The notes under the pieces: model-generated | Databases searched by the model: none | The model's input: the letters and a program-made list of their open reading frames with translations, nothing else | What the model was told of the DNA's origin: nothing | Translations under genes and position numbers: made by a program | Shown: in pieces, positions 34,340 to 43,386 of the stretch | How positions within the stretch are numbered: the stretch's first letter is position 1 | How the letters are laid out: the number at the start of each line of letters is the position of its first letter | Assembly: GCA_964575345.1 (NCBI GenBank) | Contig: CAZNQD010000001.1 | Span: 62,001-126,000, forward strand | Direction: 5' to 3' | Source: UBA1402 sp964575345 | Lineage (GTDB): Bacteria; Bacteroidota; Bacteroidia; Bacteroidales; UBA1402 | DNA: 64,000 nucleotides

Positions 34340-35821
34340 TTAATAAGCCCGGGCAAAAATCACCCTGCGGGCCGAGGGTTTACCGCTAAAAATGCAGGTA
34401 CCGGGGGTCTGATCCCCGTCCAGAGGAATGCAGCGTATGGTTGCCTTGGTTTCGTTCTTAACCCTTTCCTCGGTTTCCGGGCTGCCGTCCCAGTGACAGG
34501 ATAAAAAGCCTCCTTCTTCGATTTTTTCCTTGAATTCATCGTAGGAATTCACTTCAAAGGTATTTTTGCTGCGGTAGTCCAAGGCTTTTTGGTATATGTT
34601 CTGCTGGATATCGTCAAGTAATTTTTTTATATAAAGTTCAATGCCTTCCATAGAGCGGGTTTCCTTGCTCAAGGTATCACGGCGGGCTACTTCTACGGTA
34701 TTGTTCTGTAAATCTCTTGCTCCCAGGGCCAGGCGCACGGGAACCCCTTTGAGCTCGTATTCAGAAAACTTCCAGCCGGGTTTTTTATTGTCGTTGTTAT
34801 CGTAACGGACGCTAATGCCTAAATCTTTTAATTTCAGCATTATATAGGATACTTTCTCATCTATTTCTTTAAGCTGTTCGGCATTCTTGTAAATGGGAAC
34901 GATTACAACCTGGAAGGGAGCCAGTGTGGGTGGCAAAACCAGCCCGTTATCGTCGGAATGACACATAATCAGGGCCCCCATCAAACGGGTTGAAACGCCC
35001 CAGGAAGTAGCCCATACGTAGTCGAGTTGGTTATCTTTATTCAGGAAAGTAACATCAAAAGCTTTGGCGAAGTTTTGTCCCAAAAAGTGCGAGGTGCCCG
35101 ATTGTAAAGCCTTGCCATCTTGCATCAGTGCTTCGATGGTATAGGTTTCCAGAGCGCCCGCAAAACGTTCATTTGCCGTTTTTACTCCTTTTAGCACCGG
35201 CATGGCCATGTATTTCTCGGCAAAATCAGCGTATAGGTTCAAAATTTTTATAGCTTCTTCTTCGGCTTCCTGTTTGGTGGCGTGAGCGGTATGCCCTTCC
35301 TGCCATAAAAATTCGGTAGTGCGCAAAAACAGCCTGGTACGCATCTCCCAACGCACCACATTGGCCCATTGATTGCATAAAATAGGTAAATCCCTGTAGG
35401 ATTGTATCCAGTCTTTATAGGTGTTCCAGATAATGGTTTCTGAGGTAGGCCTTACTATCAGTTCTTCTTCGAGTTTGGCTTCGGGATCAACAATCAGTTG
35501 ATCTCCGTCAGAAGATTTTTTTAATCTGTAATGCGTAACGACGGCGCATTCTTTGGCAAAACCTTCGACATGTTCAGCTTCCCGGCTCAAAAAAGATTTT
35601 GGAATAAACAAAGGAAAGTAAGCATTCTCATGTCCTGTCTCTTTGAACATTTTGTCCAGTTGAGCCTGCATTTTTTCCCAGATGGAGTATCCATATGGTT
35701 TTATGACCATACAACCTCTGACGGCAGAATTTTCTGCCAAATCGGCTTTGTTGACCAAATCTGTATACCATTGCGAATAATTCTCGCTGCGAGAGCACAA
35801 CTCTTTCAATTCCTTTGCCAT
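34340..35821 (-). CDS. proS: Proline--tRNA ligase (eukaryote/archaeal type)
   Basis: A class II aminoacyl-tRNA synthetase of 493 residues. The short form without the bacterial INS editing domain, an opening of the type VNKADLAENSAVRGCMVIKP, and a C-terminal zinc-type extension ending in Tyr (FARAY) show the eukaryote-like ProS. Class II motifs include RWEMRTRLFLRTTEFLWQEG and TSWGVSTRLMGALIMCH. Its stop abuts that of tamB. It is transcribed alone, with the bile-acid symporter gene divergent. Confidence 0.95.
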   Translation of the reverse strand: MAKELKELCSRSENYSQWYTDLVNKADLAENSAVRGCMVIKPYGYSIWEKMQAQLDKMFKETGHENAYFPLFIPKSFLSREAEHVEGFAKECAVVTHYRLKKSSDGDQLIVDPEAKLEEELIVRPTSETIIWNTYKDWIQSYRDLPILCNQWANVVRWEMRTRLFLRTTEFLWQEGHTAHATKQEAEEEAIKILNLYADFAEKYMAMPVLKGVKTANERFAGALETYTIEALMQDGKALQSGTSHFLGQNFAKAFDVTFLNKDNQLDYVWATSWGVSTRLMGALIMCHSDDNGLVLPPTLAPFQVVIVPIYKNAEQLKEIDEKVSYIMLKLKDLGISVRYDNNDNKKPGWKFSEYELKGVPVRLALGARDLQNNTVEVARRDTLSKETRSMEGIELYIKKLLDDIQQNIYQKALDYRSKNTFEVNSYDEFKEKIEEGGFLSCHWDGSPETEERVKNETKATIRCIPLDGDQTPGTCIFSGKPSARRVIFARAY

Positions 35822-35938
35822 TGTATTTTTTCTACTATTTATTGAAGCTGCAAAAATACTAAAAAGATTTGTTTGAGATTTACAATAAATACTTAAATTA
35901 GCAGCCTGTATCGAAAGAGGAATTTTAAACTAAAGAGT

Positions 35939-36886
35939 ATGCTTGAATCTTTGTCGGCCCTTGATCAGGTGACCATAAACTTTTCTGCTGCAGGAACTCA
36001 CCTTGTAAACAGCATTTTAGCTTTGATTATGTTTGGAGTTGCCCTGGATATTCGTCTGGGCGTTTTCAAAGAAGTATTAGTAAAACCCAAAGCACTGATA
36101 ACGGGGCTTGTTTCCCAGCTTATCATGTTACCTGCCTTCACTTTTTTACTCATTGTTCTTTTTCACAAATGGCTTACCCCTACTGTCAGTATGGGGATGA
36201 TTTTGGTTTCGGCTTGTCCTGGAGGCAATATTTCCAATTTCATGACCAATCTGGCCAAAGGCAAAACGGAGTTGTCGGTCACTATGACTGCCTTTAATAC
36301 AGCCCTCGCTATTTTCACTACACCTTTGATCTTTAAAATATACGGTGGATTATACGTTGATTATATGGCCAAAGCTTCCGGCAATTTGCTGCAACCCATA
36401 ATCATCCCATTGGGCCAAATGTTCTACACTATTTTTATTCTCCTTGGAATTCCTTTGACTTTGGGTTTGTTGTGTACCCATTTCTTTCCGAAATTCTCAC
36501 AAAAAATATCTCCGACTTTTCGTAAAGTATCCATGGGGCTGTTTTTGTTAATAGTCATTATGGCTTTCTCCAATAATTTCGATTTGTTCCTTAAACATAT
36601 TCAATGGATATTTATTATTGTCCTTATACACAATGGACTAGCCTTATTGACAGGTTTTTCGTTTTCTTCCTTACTACGGGTGAATCGCAAAGAGCGCAGA
36701 GCAATAACCATTGAAACAGGTATTCAGAATTCGGGCCTGGGATTGGCCTTGTTGTTTAATCCTAAAATATTTCCTCCCGAAATGGCCATAGGCGGTATGT
36801 TGTTCATTACCGCCTGGTGGGGAATCTGGCATATTGTATCTGGCCTGGGCCTTTCCTATTTCTGGTCAAAAAAACCCTTAGATTAA
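35939..36886 (+). CDS. BASS-family (bile acid:sodium symporter) transporter
   Basis: A 315-residue inner-membrane protein with about nine or ten hydrophobic helices. The ACPGGNISNFMTNLAKG segment and ETGIQNSGLGLAL match the BASS family, including the Na+-binding crossover region. Bacterial members carry a range of organic anions, such as pantoate, pyruvate or bile acids, so the substrate cannot be named. A promoter may be TTG (35873) with TAAATTAG (35894), 18 nt apart. The acyltransferase gene starts 29 nt downstream, and the two could be co-transcribed. Confidence 0.85.
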   Translation: MLESLSALDQVTINFSAAGTHLVNSILALIMFGVALDIRLGVFKEVLVKPKALITGLVSQLIMLPAFTFLLIVLFHKWLTPTVSMGMILVSACPGGNISNFMTNLAKGKTELSVTMTAFNTALAIFTTPLIFKIYGGLYVDYMAKASGNLLQPIIIPLGQMFYTIFILLGIPLTLGLLCTHFFPKFSQKISPTFRKVSMGLFLLIVIMAFSNNFDLFLKHIQWIFIIVLIHNGLALLTGFSFSSLLRVNRKERRAITIETGIQNSGLGLALLFNPKIFPPEMAIGGMLFITAWWGIWHIVSGLGLSYFWSKKPLD

Positions 36887-36915
36887 GCAAATACCTTAAT
36901 AAATAGTTTTTTGTA

Positions 36916-38271
36916 GTGTTTCTTTTCAGTTCAAAAAAAGCGATTGAACGCAGTTCTTTGTTCTATAGTTTTTTGCGTTTATATACCCGCATTTGCTTTC
37001 GTTGTTTTTATAGAAGCATTCACTATACCGGTTGGGAGAACATCCCCCAAAATGGACCTGTGTTATTTGCCCCCAATCATCAGAATGCCTTGATGGACGC
37101 ACTTGCGGTGCTGCTTTGGCAAAAAAAGCCCGTCGTTTTTATGGCCAGGGCCGATATGTTTAAAAAAAGAATTATCAGCAATCTGTTACGTCTCATCAAA
37201 ATAATGCCTGTTTACAGGATGAAAGACGGTTATTCCAAATTGAGCAAAAACGAGCAGCAATTCAAAGAAGCGTGTTTTGTGCTTATTAACAACGGGAGCA
37301 TCTGCCTGATGCCCGAAGGCAGCCAGGACGGACACCGCCGCCTCAGGCCTTTGGTGAAAGGTTTATTCCGGATTGCTTTCGAGGCCCAACGGGCTATTGG
37401 TAAAAGCAGAGATGTACAAATTGTCCCCGTTGGAATTGACTATTCCGGATACGAACATGCCGGTTCCGATCTGGTGGTCCATTTCGGCAAAACTATTTTA
37501 GTGTCCGATTATATGGGCTTTTACGAACTGGATCCGGTCCTTGGCATAAATACTTTACGAGACCATTTGGCCGACAAGATCAAAAACCTGATAACTGACA
37601 TTCAAAATACAGAGAATTACGAAGAGATATATGGCTTGTCCCGCTTGTTAAGCCCGGCATATATTCAGGCCGGAGCCTTGAAAAACTCGGCTATAAACCG
37701 TTTTAAAGCTCGTCTTCGATTGAGCGGCAGGCTCGAAGAATTTTTCGAAAATCCGGAAGAACAAAAACGAACAGCCATACTTAAAGAATTTCACGATATT
37801 TACCAGGCTCTTCCCGGTACTCAGGAAGAGAAATACTCTTTATCGGATGACTTAAGAAAAAAACTGAGTGGGCAAACAGTAAAATACCTTGTCGCTGCAC
37901 TGGCCCTTACACCGGCTTACCTTATTAACTGGCCGGTTCGAAAAATCATACAGGCAATAATAAAGCTTGACAAAGACTGTCAAATGCACAGTAGTTACCG
38001 TTTTGCTCTCTCCGCCCTGATGTTGCCGCTTTGGTACTTGGTACTGAGTTTTCTGGCGGTGCTTTTGTTTAAATGGTCTCTGTTAATAGTGCCGGTCTTT
38101 TTCCTTGCACTTTTGCTTGTGGCCTGTGGAGGGGAACGCATCATCCCGACATTCAGCCTGGAATTCCGACTTTGGAGGCTCTTGCAAAGGCAGCCGTCAG
38201 ACTTGCGTTCAAGACTGATTTCGGCCCTGGATAAATTAGAAGACTTATGCCGGGATTTTTTTGTCGCATAG
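36916..38271 (+). CDS. Glycerolipid 1-acyltransferase of the PlsC/GPAT superfamily
   Basis: A 451-residue protein. The catalytic motif is NHQNALMD with His55 and Asp61, that is H-x5-D rather than the H-x4-D of E. coli PlsC; this spacing is typical of the yeast Gat1/Gat2-like branch. The second motif, LMPEGSQDGHRRLRPL, supports the acyltransferase fold. The C-terminal third has two or three hydrophobic segments, consistent with a membrane-bound enzyme. The start codon is GTG at 36916, with no ATG before residue 70. The likely role is phospholipid or amino-lipid acylation; the acyl acceptor is unknown. Confidence 0.8.
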   Translation: MFLFSSKKAIERSSLFYSFLRLYTRICFRCFYRSIHYTGWENIPQNGPVLFAPNHQNALMDALAVLLWQKKPVVFMARADMFKKRIISNLLRLIKIMPVYRMKDGYSKLSKNEQQFKEACFVLINNGSICLMPEGSQDGHRRLRPLVKGLFRIAFEAQRAIGKSRDVQIVPVGIDYSGYEHAGSDLVVHFGKTILVSDYMGFYELDPVLGINTLRDHLADKIKNLITDIQNTENYEEIYGLSRLLSPAYIQAGALKNSAINRFKARLRLSGRLEEFFENPEEQKRTAILKEFHDIYQALPGTQEEKYSLSDDLRKKLSGQTVKYLVAALALTPAYLINWPVRKIIQAIIKLDKDCQMHSSYRFALSALMLPLWYLVLSFLAVLLFKWSLLIVPVFFLALLLVACGGERIIPTFSLEFRLWRLLQRQPSDLRSRLISALDKLEDLCRDFFVA

Positions 38272-38291
38272 GGCAATTTCTGCTAACTTTG
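38261..38291 (+). promoter_or_regulatory. Promoter for the UvrD/PcrA helicase
   Basis: TTG at 38261-38263 and TAACTTTG at 38284-38291, 20 nt apart, partly within the end of the acyltransferase gene. Confidence 0.65.
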
Positions 38292-38313
38292 TCCATTCTT
38301 ATTGCTGAATTTT

Positions 38314-40689
38314 GTGGAGAAAATTTTAGATAAACTCAACGACAGCCAGAAGCAAGCTGTGCTGTATAACGACGGGCCTTCGCTGGTTATAGCAGGAGCC
38401 GGTTCGGGCAAAACCCGGGTGTTGACTCGCAAGGTGGCTGTTTTGCTTAAACAAGGCCTGGCTCCCTGGAATATCATGGCGCTCACATTTACCAACAAAG
38501 CAGCCAGAGAAATGAAAGAGCGTATTGCCGGCCTGGTCGATCCGGCAGCGGCTTCTTTGTTGTGGATGGGTACTTTTCACTCTGTTTTTTTGCGGATTTT
38601 GCGAGCCGAAGCTTCAGCCCTGGGTTATCCTTCGTCTTTTAGCATTTACGATGCTACCGATAGCAAGAACATGATCAAAAGCATTATCCGTGATTTAGGC
38701 CTGGACGAAAAGATCTATCGCGAAGGAGCCGTGCATGCCCGTATTTCATCGGCCAAGAACGATTTAATTTCGGCCACTGCCTATGCGAATAATCCGGCCA
38801 TGCAGGAAAGGGATTTATTTACCAAAATGCCCCGGATAGCCGAAATTTACCAGCGCTACGTACAACGTTGCCAACTGGCCTCGGCCATGGATTTTGACGA
38901 TCTGCTATTCAACACCAATGTCTTATTTCGCGATCATCCCGAAATACTCATAGCCTATCAATCTCGTTTTCAGTTTATTCTGGTTGATGAGTACCAGGAC
39001 ACCAATTTTTCACAACACCTTATAGTCAGTCGTTTAGCTGAGCGACACCACAAAGTTTGCGTGGTGGGCGACGATTCACAGAGTATTTATTCGTTCAGGG
39101 GAGCCAACATCGACAATATTCTGAATTTTAAAAAGGCCTATCCCGAATGCCTGCTGTTTAAACTGGAACAGAATTACCGTTCCACCCAGAATATTGTCAA
39201 TTTAGCCAACAGCCTGATTGCCAAAAATAAGTTGCAAATTCCAAAATCAGTTTTTTCCAAACGGGAAACCGGGAACAAAATACCGGTTCTGAGTGCTTTT
39301 TCGGACATGGAAGAAGCCTATATGATCGCCAATAAAATCAATGAGATGCACATGAGTTTGTACGATCCCTGGAGTGAATTTGCCGTACTTTATCGTACCA
39401 ATGCCCAATCACGGATACTGGAAGATGCTCTGCGGAAGCGTGGTATTCCCTATCGCATCTACGGTGGCATGTCTTTTTACCAACGCAAGGAGATCAAGGA
39501 TATTATTGCTTACCTGAGGTTGGTTATTAATCCTGCCGACGAGGAAGCTTTTAAACGCGTAGTCAATTTTCCCCCCAGGGGTATAGGCAAAACTACGCTG
39601 GACAAAATACAGCAGGCGGCCTCCCTACACCAGACCACTTTTTGGGAAATCTGCTCCAGGCCGCTGTCGTATAACTTGCCTGTGCATAGCGGTACCGAAA
39701 ACCGATTGAAGCAGTTCAGTACGCTTATCGAGAGCCTGAAGCCTCTGGCTTCGACACTGAATGTGTATGAGTTTACCAAAAAGATGGTTGAAGACAGCGG
39801 CATCAACAAAGCACTTATGCAAGACAGTTCCGAAGAAGGAGTCAGCCGGCAGGAACATTTGGAATCACTGCTTTCGGGTATGCACGATTTATGCCAAAGC
39901 CGTCTGGAAGAAGGAAATGAACAGATGCTGCTCCCCGACTACCTGGCAGAAATTTCTCTTTTGACCGATCAGGACGAAGTTGATGAGGGTGACAAAGTAA
40001 ATTTAATGACCGTACATGCCGCCAAAGGCCTGGAATTTAAAAATGTATTTGTAAGCGGGCTGGAAGATGGTGTCTTTCCCTCCATTCATGATCTGGAATC
40101 TGAGCGTGAGCTCGAAGAAGAGCGCCGTCTGCTTTACGTGGCCATTACCAGAGCCGGTGATCATTGCGTGCTGAGTTATGCCAAAAGCCGTTTTCGCAAC
40201 GGACAGACAGAATATTCCAGGCCCAGCCGTTTTTTGAACGATCTGGACAAGCACTTGCTTGATTTGCCCATCCGCCCCTTTGCAGAACAGGAAAATGCCT
40301 CCTCCTCTGCCTTAGGAAGCGATCGCAGATCGGCTTCATTTTACAATCCTGAGGCAAAAACCTTCCAACGGCCCGCAGAGCAGTACACGAAAACGCCAGT
40401 CGAAAAAATCGACAGACGTCAGGGTAAGTGGAGCAAACTGTCGGCCAAACCTGCCGGAGCTGTTGCCGGCAGTAAGGAAGGTTTTACTGCTGAAGCAGTC
40501 AGTACGGGCGTCAAGACCTCAAAAGGAGAATTCAGGATGGGACAAAAAGTGTTACACGAACGTTTCGGTGAAGGCCTGATTCAAAAAATTGAAGGCCAGG
40601 GAGACAACTGCAAAATAGGAGTTGAATTTAAGCAGGCTGGTTACAAACTGCTTTTGCTTAAATTTGCCAGTATGAAAGCTATAAATTAA
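38314..40689 (+). CDS. uvrD: ATP-dependent DNA helicase UvrD/PcrA-like
   Basis: A superfamily 1A 3'-5' helicase of 791 residues for nucleotide-excision repair and removal of proteins from DNA. Helicase motifs are in order: Q motif LNDSQKQAV, Walker A AGAGSGKT (27-34), DEYQDTNF, GDDSQSIYSFRGA, the arginine-finger-type QNYRST, and late VHAAKGLEFKNVFV and LLYVAITRA. The C-terminus carries a small beta domain (GQKVLHERFGEGLI) common in PcrA homologues. I start at GTG 38314 (MEKILDKLN...); TTG 38302 is possible. It is followed 6 nt later by nspC. Confidence 0.93.
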   Translation: MEKILDKLNDSQKQAVLYNDGPSLVIAGAGSGKTRVLTRKVAVLLKQGLAPWNIMALTFTNKAAREMKERIAGLVDPAAASLLWMGTFHSVFLRILRAEASALGYPSSFSIYDATDSKNMIKSIIRDLGLDEKIYREGAVHARISSAKNDLISATAYANNPAMQERDLFTKMPRIAEIYQRYVQRCQLASAMDFDDLLFNTNVLFRDHPEILIAYQSRFQFILVDEYQDTNFSQHLIVSRLAERHHKVCVVGDDSQSIYSFRGANIDNILNFKKAYPECLLFKLEQNYRSTQNIVNLANSLIAKNKLQIPKSVFSKRETGNKIPVLSAFSDMEEAYMIANKINEMHMSLYDPWSEFAVLYRTNAQSRILEDALRKRGIPYRIYGGMSFYQRKEIKDIIAYLRLVINPADEEAFKRVVNFPPRGIGKTTLDKIQQAASLHQTTFWEICSRPLSYNLPVHSGTENRLKQFSTLIESLKPLASTLNVYEFTKKMVEDSGINKALMQDSSEEGVSRQEHLESLLSGMHDLCQSRLEEGNEQMLLPDYLAEISLLTDQDEVDEGDKVNLMTVHAAKGLEFKNVFVSGLEDGVFPSIHDLESERELEEERRLLYVAITRAGDHCVLSYAKSRFRNGQTEYSRPSRFLNDLDKHLLDLPIRPFAEQENASSSALGSDRRSASFYNPEAKTFQRPAEQYTKTPVEKIDRRQGKWSKLSAKPAGAVAGSKEGFTAEAVSTGVKTSKGEFRMGQKVLHERFGEGLIQKIEGQGDNCKIGVEFKQAGYKLLLLKFASMKAIN

Positions 40690-40695
40690 ACCAAG

Positions 40696-41844
40696 ATGGA
40701 TCTGAGTCAATGCCCCTGCCCCGCTTACGTGCTCGAAGAAGCTCTGCTAAGAAAGAACCTCGAAAAAATCGCGGACGTCCGTGACCAAGCCGATGTGGAA
40801 ATATTATTGGCATTCAAGGCTTTTGCTATGTGGAAAGCCTTTCCTTTGTTCAAAGAATACGGTTTTTCTGGTACAACATCGAGCTCGTTGAGCGAAGCCC
40901 GCCTGGCTTTCGAAGAAATGGGGAAGCTGACTCACAGTTATTTGCCGGCTGTTACCCCACAAGATCTTCCCAAAGTGTTGCAATACAGTAAACAAATCAC
41001 TTTCAACTCTCTATCGCAGTTTGAGTTGTATTATCCTCAGGTTAAAGCCAGCAACAATCACTCCATTTCCTGTGGCCTACGAATCAATCCTGAATATTCC
41101 GAAGTGGAAACCGATTTGTACAATCCGTCCCGTCCCGGAGGCCGCCTCGGTATACCAGCCTCAAGGCTCAAAGAGGGACTTCCTCCGGGTGTGGAAGGGC
41201 TGCATTTTCACAGCCTTTGTGAATCGGATTCTTACGCTCTGGAAAGAACACTGCGGGCGGTTGAAGACAAGTTTGGTCATTTATTCGGACAAATTCGCTG
41301 GCTGAATATGGGCGGCGGACATCTGATTACCCGCAAAGACTACAATACTGCCCATTTGATCGATGTACTCAGGAGTTTTAAGTCCAGATACCCGCATTTG
41401 CATCTCATTTTGGAACCGGGCAGTGCCTTTGTATGGCAAACGGGTTTTTTATATGCACAGGTAATGGATATGGTTAGTAATCAAGGAATTGATACGGCTA
41501 TGTTGAACGTTTCCTTTGCCTGCCATATGCCCGATTGCCTCGAAATGCCCTATAAGCCGCTGATAAGGGGGGCAAGTATGCCGGATCAGGATCTTTATCC
41601 CTACAAATATCACCTGGGTGGCAACAGTTGCCTGGCCGGAGACAGTTTGGGTTTCTGGACCTTTCCCCGGCCTCTCAAAACCGGTGACAGCCTGATTTTC
41701 GAAGACATGATACATTATACGGTGGTTAAAACCCACACTTTCAACGGAGTCGCTCATCCTGCCATTTGTTTCTTACGAATGGACAAAAAACTTGAAATTT
41801 GGCGTGAGTATACTTATTCCGATTACAAGCACAGAATGGATTGA
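40696..41844 (+). CDS. nspC: Carboxynorspermidine/carboxyspermidine decarboxylase
   Basis: A PLP enzyme of the alanine-racemase fold that makes norspermidine or spermidine by decarboxylation in the alternative polyamine route. The 382-residue protein has the PLP-binding Lys41 in LLAFKAFAMW, the LEPGSAFVW phosphate motif, and FACHMPDCLEMPY with the active-site acidic and cysteine residues. It starts 6 nt after the helicase stop, so it may be co-transcribed. Its usual partner, carboxynorspermidine dehydrogenase, is not in the window. Confidence 0.93.
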   Translation: MDLSQCPCPAYVLEEALLRKNLEKIADVRDQADVEILLAFKAFAMWKAFPLFKEYGFSGTTSSSLSEARLAFEEMGKLTHSYLPAVTPQDLPKVLQYSKQITFNSLSQFELYYPQVKASNNHSISCGLRINPEYSEVETDLYNPSRPGGRLGIPASRLKEGLPPGVEGLHFHSLCESDSYALERTLRAVEDKFGHLFGQIRWLNMGGGHLITRKDYNTAHLIDVLRSFKSRYPHLHLILEPGSAFVWQTGFLYAQVMDMVSNQGIDTAMLNVSFACHMPDCLEMPYKPLIRGASMPDQDLYPYKYHLGGNSCLAGDSLGFWTFPRPLKTGDSLIFEDMIHYTVVKTHTFNGVAHPAICFLRMDKKLEIWREYTYSDYKHRMD

Positions 41845-41901
41845 AAGCATAAATTGTCCCCCGTGTTTGAAAGAAAAAATCAAAAATTTTTTCTGAAGTA
41901 T

Positions 41902-41931
41902 TTGCCGAATACAAAAAAGATAGTACTTTTG
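41902..41931 (+). promoter_or_regulatory. Promoter for the tRNA-Gly/Leu/Leu cluster
   Basis: TTG at 41902-41904 and TACTTTTG at 41924-41931, 19 nt apart, 10 nt upstream of tRNA-Gly. It is identical in -7 sequence to the tRNA-Arg promoter at 11653 and the tRNA-Lys promoter at 54917. Confidence 0.8.
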
Positions 41932-41941
41932 CTGCGCAATC

Positions 41942-42014
41942 GCGAAAATAGCTCAGTTGGTAGAGCATAACCTTGCCAAGGTTAGGGTCGCGGGTTCGAG
42001 TCCCGTTTTTCGCT
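41942..42014 (+). tRNA. tRNA-Gly (anticodon GCC)
   Basis: The acceptor stem GCGAAAA pairs with TTTTCGC, the anticodon stem TAACC/GGTTA encloses TTGCCAA with anticodon GCC, and the T-arm is GGGTTCGAGTCCC. CCA is not encoded. It is first in a three-tRNA transcript. Confidence 0.95.
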
Positions 42015-42091
42015 CTAAATTAGCGACAGCGGTCGCTATTATTTTTGGGAAGACTTCAGGTATCCGGCTCTTCCCTTTCAAGAGAATACGA

Positions 42092-42175
42092 ACCCAGGTG
42101 GTGGAATTGGTAGACACGCTACTTTGAGGGGGTAGTGGGCGTTCGCTCGTGTGAGTTCGAGTCTCATCCTGGGTA
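42092..42175 (+). tRNA. tRNA-Leu (anticodon GAG)
   Basis: A class II tRNA of 84 nt. The acceptor ACCCAGG pairs with CCTGGGT, the anticodon loop TTGAGGG gives GAG, and a long variable arm (GGGCGTTCGCTC) is present. CCA is not encoded. Confidence 0.94.
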
Positions 42176-42195
42176 CTTTTTCCCTGCATCATCCT

Positions 42196-42279
42196 GCCCA
42201 GATGGTGAAATTGGTAGACACGCTAGTTTCAGGGACTAGTGGCCGAAAGGCTGTGCAGGTTCGAGTCCTGTTCTGGGCA
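42196..42279 (+). tRNA. tRNA-Leu (anticodon CAG)
   Basis: A class II tRNA of 84 nt. The acceptor GCCCAGA pairs with TCTGGGC, the anticodon stem CTAGT/ACTAG encloses TTCAGGG with anticodon CAG, and a long variable arm (GGCCGAAAGGCT) is present. The next bases, CA, do not complete a CCA. Confidence 0.94.
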
Positions 42280-42292
42280 CAATTATGTGAGA

Positions 42293-42331
42293 CAAAAGCC
42301 CCGTAATTCAATGGATTACGGGGCTTTTGTT
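42293..42331. terminator. Strong terminator after the tRNA cluster
   Basis: A perfect 15-bp stem CAAAAGCCCCGTAAT and its complement with a 7-nt loop, flanked by A and T tracts on the two sides. It can end both the tRNA transcript and the convergent pseudouridine-synthase gene. Confidence 0.93.
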
Positions 42332-42346
42332 GTTTAAGTACTGAAA

Positions 42347-43279
42347 CTATTGTGTTTTTTTGTCCAGTTCCAGCAGGCGTAAGAACTCTTTGGGTGTTTC
42401 ACTCTCAAAAAGCATTTGTTCTCCGCTGACCGGGTGGGTAAAAGCTAAAACACAGGCATGCAGCGCCATCCGTTTGATAGGGCTGACGTGTCCTCCGTAT
42501 TTCAGATCGCCGGCAATCGGATAGCCTATGCTGTTCATTTGTACCCTGATCTGATTCTTTCTTCCAGTGTCAAGTTTAAATTCGGCTAAGCTGTAATGTT
42601 CGCTGCTTTTCAGTAATTTGTAATGAGTCACGGCTTTAAGTCCGTCTTCAGGATTAGGACTGGCATATACGATCAAAGCTTTGCTTTCCCACAAATAAGA
42701 AGTCACTGTCCCCTGACCGCTTCCATCGCCTGTTTGCGGAACACCCTCCAGTACTCCGGTGTATTTGCGCTGATTGACGGCAAAACGCCAGTTGGTTTGC
42801 ATCAGAGACTGAATGTCCAGATTTTTGGCAAAAAGCATGATGCCCGATGTTTCCCTGTCCAGGCGATGTACCACAAATATTTTATTGCCGGCTTGTTGTT
42901 TTTTTACATATTCGCTCAGTATGGAGTAAGCTGTCTTACTGCGCTCTTTGGCAGTACCTATCGACAATAGGCCGGCGGATTTTTCTACAACGATCAGATA
43001 CTTGTCTTCGAACAAGATCTTTAGTTTTGGGTGATTCAGGCTTAATTTGCCTTTAGTCCACAGGATGTTGACCAGGTCACCTGTTTTGAGGGGATGATCG
43101 AATTGACGGATTACCTGTTGGTTGACCAATACTTGTTGATGGGCCAGTAAAGACTTGATACTATTGCGGGATTGATCCTTAAGTGTGTTTATAAGAAAAT
43201 TCAACAAGGTCGATTCCTCAGTGACCGGAATACTACTGATTTTTTGTTTTTTGGGCTGAGAGCGCCCGTTTTTGTCCAT
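42347..43279 (-). CDS. RluA/RluD-family pseudouridine synthase
   Basis: A 310-residue RNA-modifying enzyme. An S4-type RNA-binding domain (about 20-85) precedes the catalytic domain. The active-site Asp141 lies in VVHRLDRETSGIMLF, and the late LDTGRKNQIRVQ supports the family. The RNA target (23S rRNA or tRNA) cannot be decided from sequence. It is transcribed alone and convergent with the tRNA cluster. Confidence 0.92.
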   Translation of the reverse strand: MDKNGRSQPKKQKISSIPVTEESTLLNFLINTLKDQSRNSIKSLLAHQQVLVNQQVIRQFDHPLKTGDLVNILWTKGKLSLNHPKLKILFEDKYLIVVEKSAGLLSIGTAKERSKTAYSILSEYVKKQQAGNKIFVVHRLDRETSGIMLFAKNLDIQSLMQTNWRFAVNQRKYTGVLEGVPQTGDGSGQGTVTSYLWESKALIVYASPNPEDGLKAVTHYKLLKSSEHYSLAEFKLDTGRKNQIRVQMNSIGYPIAGDLKYGGHVSPIKRMALHACVLAFTHPVSGEQMLFESETPKEFLRLLELDKKTQ

Positions 43280-43347
43280 ATGCTTTATTTTGATGCAAAG
43301 ATAGAAATCTTTATACTCCCCGGGGGAGCATAGAACAGATTATTTAT

Positions 43348-43355
43348 TACATTTG
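43348..43355 (+). promoter_or_regulatory. -7 promoter element for the CoA-ligase cluster
   Basis: TACATTTG matches TAnnTTTG and lies 31 nt before the ATG at 43387. No clear -33 TTG is present. Confidence 0.45.
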
Positions 43356-43386
43356 CACATTTTTGACGTAAAAACCCGTATAAAAG

